Positions 15,001 to 25,107 of a stretch of DNA of 64,000 nucleotides are shown piece after piece. The notes under the pieces were generated by a model. It was not told where the DNA came from. It ran no database searches and saw nothing but the letters and a program-made list of their open reading frames with translations. This DNA is from Orbilia blumenaviensis (taxonomy: Eukaryota; Ascomycota; Orbiliomycetes; Orbiliales; Orbiliaceae), in assembly GCA_036872755.1 (NCBI GenBank), contig JAVHNS010000005.1, positions 1 through 64,000 on the forward strand, given 5' to 3'. Within the stretch, counting starts at the first letter, position 1, and the number at the start of each line of letters is the position of its first letter. Both the position numbers and the translations under genes were made by a program.

Positions 15001-15665
15001 TTTATAAAGATAAAATTTTTAAATTATAAATTTATAATATTCTTTTTATATATTTATAATATTTTTAAAATATTTTTATATATTTATATATATATTAAAA
15101 TTTTTAATTTTAATAGAAAAATATTAAAAATATATTTTTAATATATTTATAATAATATAATTATTAAATTTAAAATATATTTTAATATTTTATATTATTT
15201 TTATAAATTTAAGTTTAAAAATTATTAAATAAATAATTTTATATATAAATTATTATATATATTATTTAATTATAATTTTAATTATTTTATATTTTTTAAT
15301 AAAAATTAAACAATAGTTATTTATAATTTTAGTTATAAAAATTAAATTAATAAAATTATAAAAATATTAATTAAAAGTTTTATTAATATATTTATAATAA
15401 AATTTAATAAAATATAATTATATTTTAATTAAAAATATAAAAATAATCTAATTTATTTATATTAATTATAATAATTATTGTTGTTAAATAATAGCTTATA
15501 TTTTAAAAAATAGATGTTTATATTTATATATATACAAATAAATTTTTTGGATAAAGGTAAATTTTAAAAATTGAATATATTTTAAACTAATGTTTATAAT
15601 AAGGCTTAAAATGTATAATAATGTATATTATAGAGATTTTTTTGATGATTTAAAAATAGTGTTAA

Positions 15666-15843
15666 TAATGTATAATAATATAAATTTAATACTATATATA
15701 TATATATATATTAGTATATATATAAATTTATATTTATATAATTAATAATTAATTATATGTATAAATCGTAATATATTATATTCTTTATTTATAAAGTGGT
15801 ATGGACAAATCTGGCTATAAACCTGTTACGTATATTCCTTACA
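15666..15843 (+). repeat. Direct repeat, right copy (partner at 8903-9080)
   Basis: This is the partner of 8903-9080. The left part of this copy is more AT-converted (the run ACTATATATATATATATATA faces CTATACGTATATATGTG in the partner), whereas its right part keeps G+C (GGTATGGACAAATCTGGC) where the partner is converted. The mixed direction of change suggests that both copies were mutated independently. Confidence 0.6.
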
Positions 15844-16122
15844 AAACATAAATATATTTTAATTTTAAATTTAATTTACAAATTAAATTTATAATATAAA
15901 CAAATTTAAAAATAAATTAAATTAAAACTAAATTATTTAATATATTAAATCAATAAAAATATATTTAACATTATTTTAATACTTAATATTTATATTTATA
16001 AATAATTTTTAATTATATAAATAATATTTATATATATAAAAACTTTTAAATAATAATAACTTCAAAATTCTTTTTTAAATTTCATTAATTAATTTATTAA
16101 TATTTAATATATTTCATTTATT

Positions 16123-16897
16123 ATGCCCAACTGCATTTATAAGGGTTAAAATTGAACCAGCACAAAAGCGCGATCCTACCTAAATCTACTAAAAAATATG
16201 TTATTTTTAACCAACTTAAAAAAAAAAAATTTAATTTTTTTTATATAAATTTATATAAAATTTTTAAGGTTTTAATATTGTTTTCAAATTTTAATAAAAA
16301 CTTACTAAGAATTTTTTAAAAAATTACAAAATTAAATTCAAAATTTATATTTATTATTTTTATATTTTTAAATTTATGATTTTAAAATTTTAATATATTT
16401 TTTTTTAATTATTTATCTAATTTTGATTAAGTAAACAAATATTTGATTACTATTTTTATATTTTTTTAATTTTTTTTAATTAAATTACTTTTAGCAAAAA
16501 TATAATTATATAATAATTTTCAATATTAAAATTATTTTTAATTTAATTTTTATTTAATTTTATTTTAATTTAATTTAGTTTTTATATGCAAAATAATCAC
16601 ATAACATATTAAAATAATGTTACAATTTTTAAAATTAAATAAAATTAAAATAAAATTAAATAAAAATTAAATCAAAAATAATTTTAACAGCGAAAATTAT
16701 TACATAATCACATACAAAAATTACATCAAAATTACTATATTAATTATTATATTAATTATTATATTAATTATTACATTAATTCTTATATTAACTATTATAT
16801 TATTTATTATATTAATGAATATATTGATTATTATATATTCATTTAAAATCAAGATGCTGCAGTCGGGTTTGAGTGCTGCGCAGCAGCCTCCTAGTTT
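16123..16897 (-). repeat. Fold-back repeat element, copy C (inverted)
   Basis: This is the reverse-complement copy of the element at 4850-5532. It begins with ATGCCCAACTGCATTTATAA and ends with GTGCTGCGCAGCAGCCTCCTAG. The ends are well kept, but the interior is strongly AT-converted: GGATCGCGC of copy A survives as GCGCGATCC, while the CACGTG and GACGTC palindromes are lost. A run of ATTATATTA repeats (about 16730-16820) has expanded inside it. The minus-strand short frame of copy A is broken by stops here. Confidence 0.75.
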
Positions 16898-17337
16898 TTA
16901 TTTATTAAATTTAATATTTTTTTATTAGAAATTATATTATTTAATATTTTTCTATTTAATTTAGTTTACTTTAAAAAAATAATTTAAATACTTTAAATTA
17001 AGAATATGATTAATTAAAAAATACTCGGCTATTTTAGGCATTTCTTATTGAGAAATACCCGGGACAAGTGTAATAATAATATTTCAAATTTACTAATTTA
17101 TTTAATATATGATAAAATTAATTTATATTTCTTAAATATGTATATAAATCTTAATATTTAAAATAAATTTTATTTTTATAAAATAATAATAATAATAAAA
17201 ATAATAAGAAATAAAATATTATTATTAATTATAAAACTAATATTTAAAAAAAATTAAATTTTAAATAAAAATTAATATAAATTTTTATTAATTTTATTTT
17301 AATATTAAATAAATTTATTATAATAAAGTATGATATA

Positions 17338-18954
17338 CATCAGCAAAAAAAAGTGTTGGCTTCCCAAGCTTCTAAAGCCAATAAGTCTGGAAGTCTTTTG
17401 ACTTAAAAAGTCACTTGGAAACCACGAAATTGGTTTGCTTTTCAGAAACCAATAGAACCTAACACAAAAAAAAAAAAACAGTTTAATAATAGTTTTAATA
17501 TAGTTTGACATTTTTAATAAAAATTAAAAACATCTAACTACTAATCAACTATTATTAAACTACCCCTTTGAAAATCAAAGTTATCTCTAAATTTTTATTT
17601 ATAAATATATAAAATATTAACATTTATATAATTAACATAATTATAACAATAAACTTACATAAAATTAACATATTTAACTATTATAAACACATTTTATAAC
17701 TATTATAAATATATTTTACAACTATAAATATGTTTTATAACTATTATAAGTTTTTCATTAGCAAAAAAAAGTGTTGGCTTTCCGGGTTTCTGAAGCTGAT
17801 AAGCCTGGAAGTCTTTTAACTTAAAAGTACTTCTAAAAGTTTAAAAAAACTAGAAGATGAATTTAATATAAAAAAAAAAAATAGTTTAATAATAATTTTA
17901 ATATAATTTAATATTTTTAATAAAAATTAAAAATATTTGATTATTAATTAATTATTATTAAATTATTTTTTTGAAAATCAAAATTATTTTTAGATTTTTG
18001 TAAATATATAAAATATTAATATTTAATATAATTATAATAATGAATTTATATAAAATTAATATATTTTATAATTATTATAAATTTTTAAATATTTGAAATT
18101 ATTAATTTTAACATTATTTTAATATGGTTTTTATGAAAAAAATTATAAATTAATAAATTTCTAAATATATAAATAAAAAATTTATAAATTTATAAATAAA
18201 ATTGAAAAAGTAAAATTAATTATAAAAATTTTAATTAGAATTTAGATTTTTTTATTGTATAAAAAAAAATATGAATTTTATTAAAATAATATTTAAAAAT
18301 ATTTGTTTAATATTGTAATTATTTGATATTATATATATAATTATTTTATAATTTTATTAATTTTTATATTAATTTAGTAATATTTAATTTTTATTAGTGT
18401 TAAGTATAAAGTATTGTGTTTTTAGAATTTTATAAAATAATTTCTAAGAATTTTGTTGGTTTCCATTGTTCTATATAATGGTTTCCAGAGGTTTCTATGT
18501 TTTTGCTGATGTTAAATATTTGAAATTACTAATTTTAATATTATTTCAACATAATTTTTATAAAAAAATTATAAATTAATAAATTTTTAAACATACTATA
18601 AATAAAAAATTTATAAAATTATAAATAAAATTAAAAAAACATTAAAAAAAAAAAATTAATTATAAAAATTTTAACCAAATTTTAAACTTCTTAACTACAT
18701 AAAAAAAAAATATAAATTCTATTAAAAGTAATATTTAAAAATATTTATATAATATTATAATTATTTAACATTACACATATAATTACTTTATAATTTTATT
18801 AACTCCCACATTAATTTAATAATATTTAATTCCTATTAACATCAAGTATAGAATATTATACTTCTAAAACTTTATAAAATAGTTTTTGAAAATTTTGCTG
18901 GCTTCCCACCATTCCATATAATAGTTTCCAGAGATCTCTATGTTTTTGCTGATG
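17338..18954. mobile_element. TIR element (MITE-like), outer copy, interrupted
   Basis: The element begins CATCAGCAAAAA and ends TTTTTGCTGATG, a perfect 12-base terminal inverted repeat, and is flanked on each side by TA (17336-17337 and 18955-18956), as expected for Tc1/mariner-like target duplication. The sequence is split at 17755/18512 by a second copy of the same family. Joining the two halves restores a continuous alignment with the inner copy. No transposase frame is present; it is about 860 bases without the insert. This copy retains more G+C than the inner one. Confidence 0.8.
17756..18511. mobile_element. TIR element (MITE-like), inner copy nested in the outer
   Basis: This starts CATTAGCAAAAA and ends TTTTTGCTGATG, so one base of the left inverted repeat has changed (C to T). 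It is homologous over its length to the outer element, for example AGTGTTGGCTTTCC here against AGTGTTGGCTTCCC outside. The flanks read GTTTTT before and TTAAAT after, whereas the uninterrupted inner version reads ATTTTTAAAT, so a two-base TT duplication is likely. At 756 bases it is shorter than the outer copy and has no coding capacity. Confidence 0.8.
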
Positions 18955-19612
18955 TATTGTGATGGAGTTTGATGGAGTGTAATAAATTGTGATAAAATTT
19001 AATAAAAAGGTGTTCCATTTGATGGTATCAAGGAGATGTGTTTTTTTCCTGATGATTGGTATTCTTATAACATGTAGGCAGAATTTATGTTTAAATTTTA
19101 TTCCCCAGTTATAAGCGAAAGTCGGAGTGTACCAAAATTAGCCCATAATTAGCCATGTATAAACCATTTACTTCCTGAATGCCTTCGTTATTAGTTAGTT
19201 TAGTTCACTTCACCATCGTTAATATAAAACAGTCATTAGTTAATATCTTTTTGTATAAGTTATGTCGTAACCGACCTTTATTTGGTGTATTGGTTGGGTG
19301 ACCTGGAGAGCTTGTATGCGGCCCGTGTACGAACTTTCGGTTCACAGTATGTGTTGCGCTGTAGTCATGTGAATTTGTGTCCACTACGTCGCGTCATCTT
19401 TTCAATTGTGCTGAACAACCCGAAGAAAAGAAAAACAAAAACGCTCAGCTAAACATCATCATTACCCTTTTCATCACTATTCCTCGATCCAGCACGGCGA
19501 GGGGGATATAATAATAATAATCTAACTTTCCCTATAAGTGACCGATCACATCGAAAGCCTATAAGGGGCTGCTCCGGATATATTGAGGATACAATCCTCT
19601 CATACGTTAAAA
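18955..19612. other. Boundary of AT island and KU80 promoter region
   Basis: Composition changes here from RIP-type AT-rich to ordinary. The first 100 bases hold short GTGATGGAGTTTGATGGAG repeats. No gene is recognised; frames over this stretch extend KU80 upstream only through non-ATG codons. An inverted pair GTAACCGACC / GGTTGGGTGAC lies near 19266-19303. Confidence 0.6.
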
Positions 19613-21706
19613 ATGGCTGACAAGCAAGCAACAGTATATGTTGTTGATCTGGGGGCGTCTATGGGCACCTGTAATGCGGATAGGTCGGAAACTGACCTCG
19701 AATATGTCTTGAGGTACCTCTGGGATCGTATAACCACGACGGTATCTAATGGTCGTAAGACGGATACGATCGCCGTTGTTGGATTCCGAACAGACGGAAG
19801 TGATAACAGTCTCGTCCAGAGCGATGATAACTACACGAATATCCGCGTCCTAAATCCAATCGGCCAATTTCTCATGCCACAAATACGTGGGTTGAAGAAA
19901 CTTCTTGGACCAAGCACAACGGACCAGGGTGACGGCGTTTCTGCCCTAGTTGTTGCTCTCGATCTCATCGAGAAATATTGCAAAAAACTTAAATACATTC
20001 GGAATATTGTTCTCCTAACGAACGGTACTGGCAAGTTTGATTTCGATGGGGTCGACGATATCATTGAACAAATCAGGGAGCATAAAATCAACCTTACTGT
20101 GCTCGGAGTCGATTTCGACGACCCGGAGTTCGGGTTTCTTGAAACGGATAAAAGTCCTGTGAAAGCCGAAAATGAAATCGCACTCAGGGAACTATGTGAC
20201 CGATGTGATGGTATATTTGGGACCGTTGCGGAGGCCGTGGAAGAAATCCAACGCCCCCGGACCAAGAAAACTAGGCCGGTGCATTCTTTTCGGGGCCATC
20301 TGTCAATTGGGAATGAGTCCATCAACCCGGAGTCGACGCTCTCGATCGATGTCGAGCGTTTCCCTCGCACAATGGTTGCGAAGCCTCCTACAGCCTCCAG
20401 CTTTGCGTTATCATCTGAACTGGACCCAACAAATGATCTCCAAACAATTCGGAATACAAGAACTTTCCAGGTAGGAGATGATGATGCACCAGGAAAGTCT
20501 ATTGACATCGACAGGGAAGATATGGCGAAGGGTTACCTTTACGGGCGGACGATTGTGCCAATTAGTGCGGAAGACCAGGAAATCGTGAAGTTCAACACCG
20601 GAGCAAGCCTCAAGATTGTTGGATTCATACCTAAATCCGGATTTGAACGGTCAATGTGTCTTACGAATAGCAACATAATAGTCGCATCGAAAGCGAATGA
20701 CGAAGCGATTATGGCACTGTCCTCATTTATACACGCCCTCTACGAACTAGATTCTCTGGCTATTGCGAGGATGGTCACAAAGGATGATAAGCCCCCAGTT
20801 ATGATTGCTATGGCGCCGATAATCGAGCCTGAATTTGAGTGTCTCGTGGAAGTACAGCTCCCATTTGCAGAGGATGTGAGGCAGTATAAATTCGCACCAC
20901 TGGATACAGTAAAAACAATCACTGGAAAAGTTCTCGATAAGCACAGATTCATACCAACTGAGGAGTTACAAGAGGCGATGAACGACTACGTTGATTCGAT
21001 GGATCTCATGAATCTTGAAGGCTTAAATGATCCGCTTCTTCCTTTTGGTCAACCCGAAGATGTGTTTTCTCCGGTTCTCCACAGAATACAGCAAGTAATA
21101 CGCGCACGGGCGATCGTCCCTGACGAAGAAGGTCTCCCTGATCCCAGCCCTGTACTCCTAAATTACTCGACTATTCCTACTGGTTTAGACCCGGAGGAAG
21201 AACTTGCAAGGTTAAGGCAAACTGCAGACGTCTGCTTGGTTCCTACGAAAGCCAAGGGGGAAAAGGTTGGGAGAGATAAACCACTGTCTGGCCTTGATGT
21301 CGGCAAGCTTTTGGAGGGGCGCATCCAGTCTCGAAGAATTGATCCGAGTAACCCGATACCGGAATTTCGACAGATGGTTGTGTCGGTGCGGGGAGAGGAG
21401 GGTATTCGGCCGTTAGTGCAACAAATGGGAGATATAATTAAAGACATAATCCATCACAGTGTGGGGGATTTGCAGTATAATAAGGCAATTGAGTGCCTAA
21501 GAGTCATAAGAGAAGATTGCATCACTCTCGAGGTATTCGAGCTATACGATTCCTTCATACGGGAGTTGAAATTATTTGTTGGAGTGGACCGAAGGGATTT
21601 CTGGTCAAGAGTGAGGAAGGATAGGTTGGGTTTGGTGCTTCCTAGTGAAGACAGTCGCTCAAATACTTCGATCGAAGAAAGTAATAAGCTGTATTATGGA
21701 AGATAA
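19613..21706 (+). CDS. KU80: Ku80, DNA end-binding subunit for non-homologous end joining
   Basis: This single-exon gene encodes 697 residues. The first ATG in frame is 19613; the open frame further upstream has no ATG. The N-terminal von Willebrand A-like domain starts with the family-typical VYVVDLGASMG (residues 8-18) and ends near residue 220. The central Ku beta-barrel with its DNA-encircling insertion follows (about 235-530, including KGYLYGRTIVPIS). The C-terminal helical domain ends with the conserved RRDFWSRVRKDRLGL. Ku80 pairs with Ku70 as a ring on broken DNA ends, recruits ligase IV, and also acts at telomeres; fungal names are mus-52, pKu80 or ku80. The length fits ascomycete Ku80. 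It is the first gene after the AT island and converges on the KH gene. The lack of introns contrasts with most neighbours. I am very sure of the family. Confidence 0.96.
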   Translation: MADKQATVYVVDLGASMGTCNADRSETDLEYVLRYLWDRITTTVSNGRKTDTIAVVGFRTDGSDNSLVQSDDNYTNIRVLNPIGQFLMPQIRGLKKLLGPSTTDQGDGVSALVVALDLIEKYCKKLKYIRNIVLLTNGTGKFDFDGVDDIIEQIREHKINLTVLGVDFDDPEFGFLETDKSPVKAENEIALRELCDRCDGIFGTVAEAVEEIQRPRTKKTRPVHSFRGHLSIGNESINPESTLSIDVERFPRTMVAKPPTASSFALSSELDPTNDLQTIRNTRTFQVGDDDAPGKSIDIDREDMAKGYLYGRTIVPISAEDQEIVKFNTGASLKIVGFIPKSGFERSMCLTNSNIIVASKANDEAIMALSSFIHALYELDSLAIARMVTKDDKPPVMIAMAPIIEPEFECLVEVQLPFAEDVRQYKFAPLDTVKTITGKVLDKHRFIPTEELQEAMNDYVDSMDLMNLEGLNDPLLPFGQPEDVFSPVLHRIQQVIRARAIVPDEEGLPDPSPVLLNYSTIPTGLDPEEELARLRQTADVCLVPTKAKGEKVGRDKPLSGLDVGKLLEGRIQSRRIDPSNPIPEFRQMVVSVRGEEGIRPLVQQMGDIIKDIIHHSVGDLQYNKAIECLRVIREDCITLEVFELYDSFIRELKLFVGVDRRDFWSRVRKDRLGLVLPSEDSRSNTSIEESNKLYYGR

Positions 21707-22529
21707 GTGTCGCTTTCCCAACCGTGTGCCATTGGGACATCTTCGCGCCAATGATTACTTTGCACGAACTTCTCAGAGTCACTTGGCTTCTTAATTTTAC
21801 TCTGGATTACAAGGTTGTTCTAACTCCCTAAGTGGAATGAAAATAAGAAGAAAAAAGGATAAAAAGAGAAAAGATCAAGAACGGATTTCATGCAAGAAAA
21901 AAAAAGAAACCTAGAAACTCCATATTATTTCCCGTAGAACCCTTTGAATTAAGTCATCGTAAGATTCAGAATGAGTGATTCTCCCTCAACGACCCACGAA
22001 GAACGAAGCAAGTATTTCACATGAAAGCCAATCAACCCTGAAAAAAAAAAAAAAAAAAAAAAAAAGAAATCTTGAATACCACGTGTCAAAGCTTTGGGGA
22101 ATAAGGGGAAGCAGGATAAATGCTTGTGTCCCAGGATCGACCTCTTTAATAACAGTGTGTACCCACGGCCAGAATGGCAACCATACATAGAGGCCGTCTG
22201 TTCACCGAAGATATAGCATGTGCGGCGAAGGGAAGTAGATAAAAAGCGGAGAGGGCGGGAGAAGGCAGGAGAGGGGGGAAGTTAGGGAAAAGTTTGTAAG
22301 GAAAAGAGAGAAGAAAAAGAAAAGAAAAGAAAAGAAAAGAAAAAAGGCTGAAAGGCCTACAAACCGGCCGGGGGGCAGACCGATCTATCCAATTTCAAAA
22401 GCTTTTCTGGTTCAAAATCCGTGAGAATAGTAATTAAAACTGATGGTGAGTTTCATGAAAATGATTCGAGAGGTAGTCGGGAGCGAAGATGCGGCATCGA
22501 AAACGGGAAGAAAGAACATCCAGGATCCT
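21707..22529. other. Convergent intergenic region KU80 / KH gene
   Basis: Both flanking genes end here. It holds a run of 23 A at about 22041-22063, purine-rich A/G tracts with an (AAAAG)n run at about 22310-22345, and no credible frame. The runs are probably inside 3' untranslated regions. Confidence 0.6.
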
Positions 22530-23732
22530 CTAGTCCTGGCCGCTGCCTTGCGATCGACGCATTTTCTCTGCTTCGAGATTCTCATAGAGGAGATATAACG
22601 CTTTCTCGTTGCTTTGCGGACTACCAACGATGGTGAACATTCTCTCACCAGTGTCGTCGTGTGGAGCCTTTGCGATACTGATTCTTGCACCAGAACTCTT
22701 ACGTATTTCTGAAATTTTGCTACCACCTCGTCCAATAATACAGCCAACCATATCCGCTGGGATGCTGATGTTCTGGGTTTGAAGTTCTTCGCCATTTTCG
22801 GTATTCGGGGCCTGTGCTGACGTTCGTGAATTTGAATCAGAATGCCCTCGTCGCTGGAAGGATGGTGAAGGCTCTGAGAAATCGGTCCCGTTGCCAGTAC
22901 GCACTGGTCCACGGTTTGGTCGATCGCTGTTAAACCTATCAGTCGAAGTAGAGGCACCGGCGCCTCCATTGGAAATGACAGATGGGCTGGAACCTGCACC
23001 GTGGGTGGTATTCGATCGAACTGCAGGGTTATAGAGTATAGTCCCGGTGCCTCGTTGCCAATCATCCACGAGGCATTTGCCGATCTCCCAAACCGCTTGT
23101 CTAATACCGTCAGCTGATCCTTGAACCTCAACGATCCTCTCGGTCGATTGTGGAAGCATTTCCTTCTGAGCAACCATACGGACACCGGAAACGTCCTGTA
23201 TGTGTTTGATTTTCAGGCCCTGGCGACCGATGATCGTGCCCATTTGGTTATGAGATATGAGCAATCGGACTGCTGAAAGATCCACAGAATGTTAATATCT
23301 AAAGATAAACACGGATGCATCACATAGGAGGGTCAACATACGATGCGTTCCCATGGGAGTAGTAGGGATGGCGCCTGGTGGGCTATCGACAAGGGTCTGT
23401 GCAACCATGGCATATGCTTTGGCGACCCCTTCTAGGTTACCCGTGACGGTCAAGACGCGGTCATGAACGCCTGGGACAACCTTTGAGACCCCTGCCTTAA
23501 CCCCAGTTTCGTCTCGAAGGTCGGCAACATTTTTACCGGCTTTGCCAATGATGACACCGGCTTCCTTGGACGAAACAATAGCTCGAAGTGTCAATGGGGA
23601 TTGGGCATATTCCTCATCAGTCCGTGCAGGTTCTCCAGCTTCGCCCTCTCGGTCCTGTCCATCGTTGACTGATAAGGTTTGAAGCTTGCTCGAGATAGCC
23701 GAGACTTCGGTAGGTTTCTCGTCGGTCGACAT
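22530..23732 (-). CDS. Triple-KH RNA-binding protein (Hek2/Khd1-Pbp2-Rnc1 type)
   Basis: The coding exons on the minus strand are 23342-23732 and 22530-23272, giving 377 residues. The 69-base intron (23273-23341) has donor GTATGT, branch ATTAAC and acceptor TTTCAG, and the phase closes to read MGTHPVRLLISHNQMG. Three KH domains each carry a GxxG loop: VIIGKAGKNV (about residues 62-71), TIIGRQGLKI, and CIIGRGGSKI near residue 300. Between KH2 and KH3 lies a low-complexity Ser/Gly/Arg linker. Relatives bind C-rich or CNN-repeat mRNAs and control their localisation, stability or translation; in fission yeast Rnc1 stabilises a MAPK-phosphatase mRNA. KH2 and KH3 are the most conserved parts. Several ATG-less purine/pyrimidine segments upstream suggest a long leader. 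Which paralogue (PBP2 or HEK2) cannot be decided from the sequence alone. Confidence 0.92.
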
Positions 23733-25107
23733 TTCGGTGGTGTTTTACGTGAGGGGGGTTCCTATGAATGGAGGCACCTGTTAGTTACATCAAATATGCC
23801 ATAGAGGTCACCATACTAAGAAATACAATATAGAGTATGGTAATCTGGGTTCTGTCCACCACACCCCCGTTACTATCTATCAGGTGAGGGGTGCCTAGTA
23901 TCGAGCCTACCTTCAAAAGTTTGAGCAGAGTGCACGGCTGAGTACTTGAACGGCTGCGAGCTTGTCGGGGATTTTGGCGTCTGATAAATAGTGGTACGGT
24001 ATTGTTGGTTCTGGCAGGGCAACTTTGGGGTCGTCCTTGAGAATTCTAAAACGAAGAGCAAGAAAGTGTTAGTATCAACCCTAGCCTGGGCCTCTAATGG
24101 TTTAGTGTTGCTAAAAATTTTTGAATAAGGACAGACAGAGGGAAATACCACAGAGAGTGGTTTCAGGAAGTGATGTCTGGTTGGGCCTGGGAGCAAATCT
24201 AGAGCTATAGGCTAGCTCCGCTTCGCTAGTCTTCCGCTTCGTTGTGCAGCAGAAGCAGAAAAACAGTGCATATCAGAGAAAGCAAGGGTACAAAGCTATA
24301 TAGAGCTCTGTATCAATGTTCACATAGGATAGAAAGAGAGTCATCTGTACCTTCTGATGAAGAGTGGATCTTCGGGTGTAGTTGACAGGGTGAAGTCTCA
24401 CAGGATTTGTAGGTTTTGGGTGGAGGGGAGGGGAGGGGAATGTGGAGAGGTAGACGGGTAGAAAGGGTGAAGAGCGGGATGTATGATTGATGGGAGGGGG
24501 GGAAAGGTGGAGAGAGATCTAAGAGGCGGGAGGGGGGGGTGTCGGCGATGATGGGTGGGTGACGGCGATGGTGACGGTGATGGGTGACGGGTGATGGTGA
24601 TGGGTGATGGTGTGGAGTGAGGTGGATGAGTTTTTTCGATGATTGGGGAGAAACACAAGGTACATGTACCAGCAGCAGGTAAGTTTTTTTTTTTTTTTTT
24701 TTTTTATTATTATTATTTTACTAGTAAATATATTATTATTTTTTTTGTGCCTTTGAGCGGGAATTACCTGTTTCGACATGTGACGATCAACCTCTAGCCT
24801 AATCAGGAAATTATGACCGTATTCTAAAAAACAACACGTAACAACACATTTAAGCTTTTACTGCCGCAGTAGTAATTGGCATGCTCGACTGGATACCTAC
24901 TTAAGAGGTAGGTATCTAAGTGGGGAATTAATTATAAGGAGGCAATTTTAACAGGATACATGAATATGTAACCGCGCTTGGATCCGCTCTTTATACATTT
25001 GACCCGCTCTGCTACTGTCCAAGCACTTAGGTAATAGAGTACTTAAGTAAGTAGATATCGGTAAAGTGCTTCGCCAGCACCTGCGCCTGCGTGTTACATC
25101 GAATAAA
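23733..25107. other. Intergenic region upstream of the KH gene; G-rich minisatellite
   Basis: This lies between the start of the KH gene and the end of the exonuclease gene, both on the minus strand. It holds leader-like sequence at 23733-24400, a G-rich tract (24414-24540), and a short minisatellite of GGGTGAC/GATGGTGAC variants (about 24541-24612). A T run lies at about 24687-24706, and TAGGTAGGTATC-type motifs lie near 24905. Low-complexity His/Pro/Ser frames here are products of the repeats. I see no gene. Confidence 0.6.
24414..24612 (+). repeat. G-rich tract and GGTGAYGG minisatellite
   Basis: Runs GGGTGGAGGGGAGGGGAGGGG start the tract. The second half is an irregular tandem of GATGGGTGACGG-type units. 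The plus strand has several groups of three or more G within short spacing, so quadruplex formation is plausible. Confidence 0.6.

Larger units (their letters stand above)
1..18954. other. AT-rich, RIP-type degraded repeat island
   Basis: Almost the whole block is A and T; many 60-base lines contain zero to three G or C. Every reading frame is short and low in complexity, and I see no gene. Where homologous copies can be compared inside the block they differ mainly by C/T and G/A transitions, the mark of repeat-induced point mutation in ascomycetes. Patches with residual G+C (about 4540-4720, 4850-5532, 5690-5780, 7032-7545, 8080-8165, 8903-9080, 15666-15843, 16123-16897, 17030-17075, 17338-18954) are the less damaged remains of inserted elements. 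A short frame at 3307-3495 is rich in Phe, Ile, Asn and Lys and could be a decayed retroelement fragment, but I cannot show it. The change to normal composition is abrupt, at about 18960-19080. RIP is inferred; the composition and transition bias are seen. Confidence 0.85.

Noticed and set aside
17305..17511. 68-codon minus-strand frame at the left end of the TIR element
   Set aside because: It crosses the element boundary and is not kept in the inner copy.
19831..20508. 225-codon frame antisense to KU80
   Set aside because: It is the shadow of a conserved coding exon; Ser/Arg-rich with no family feature.
24398..24779. His/Pro/Ser-rich frames upstream of the KH gene
   Set aside because: They derive from the G-rich minisatellite.
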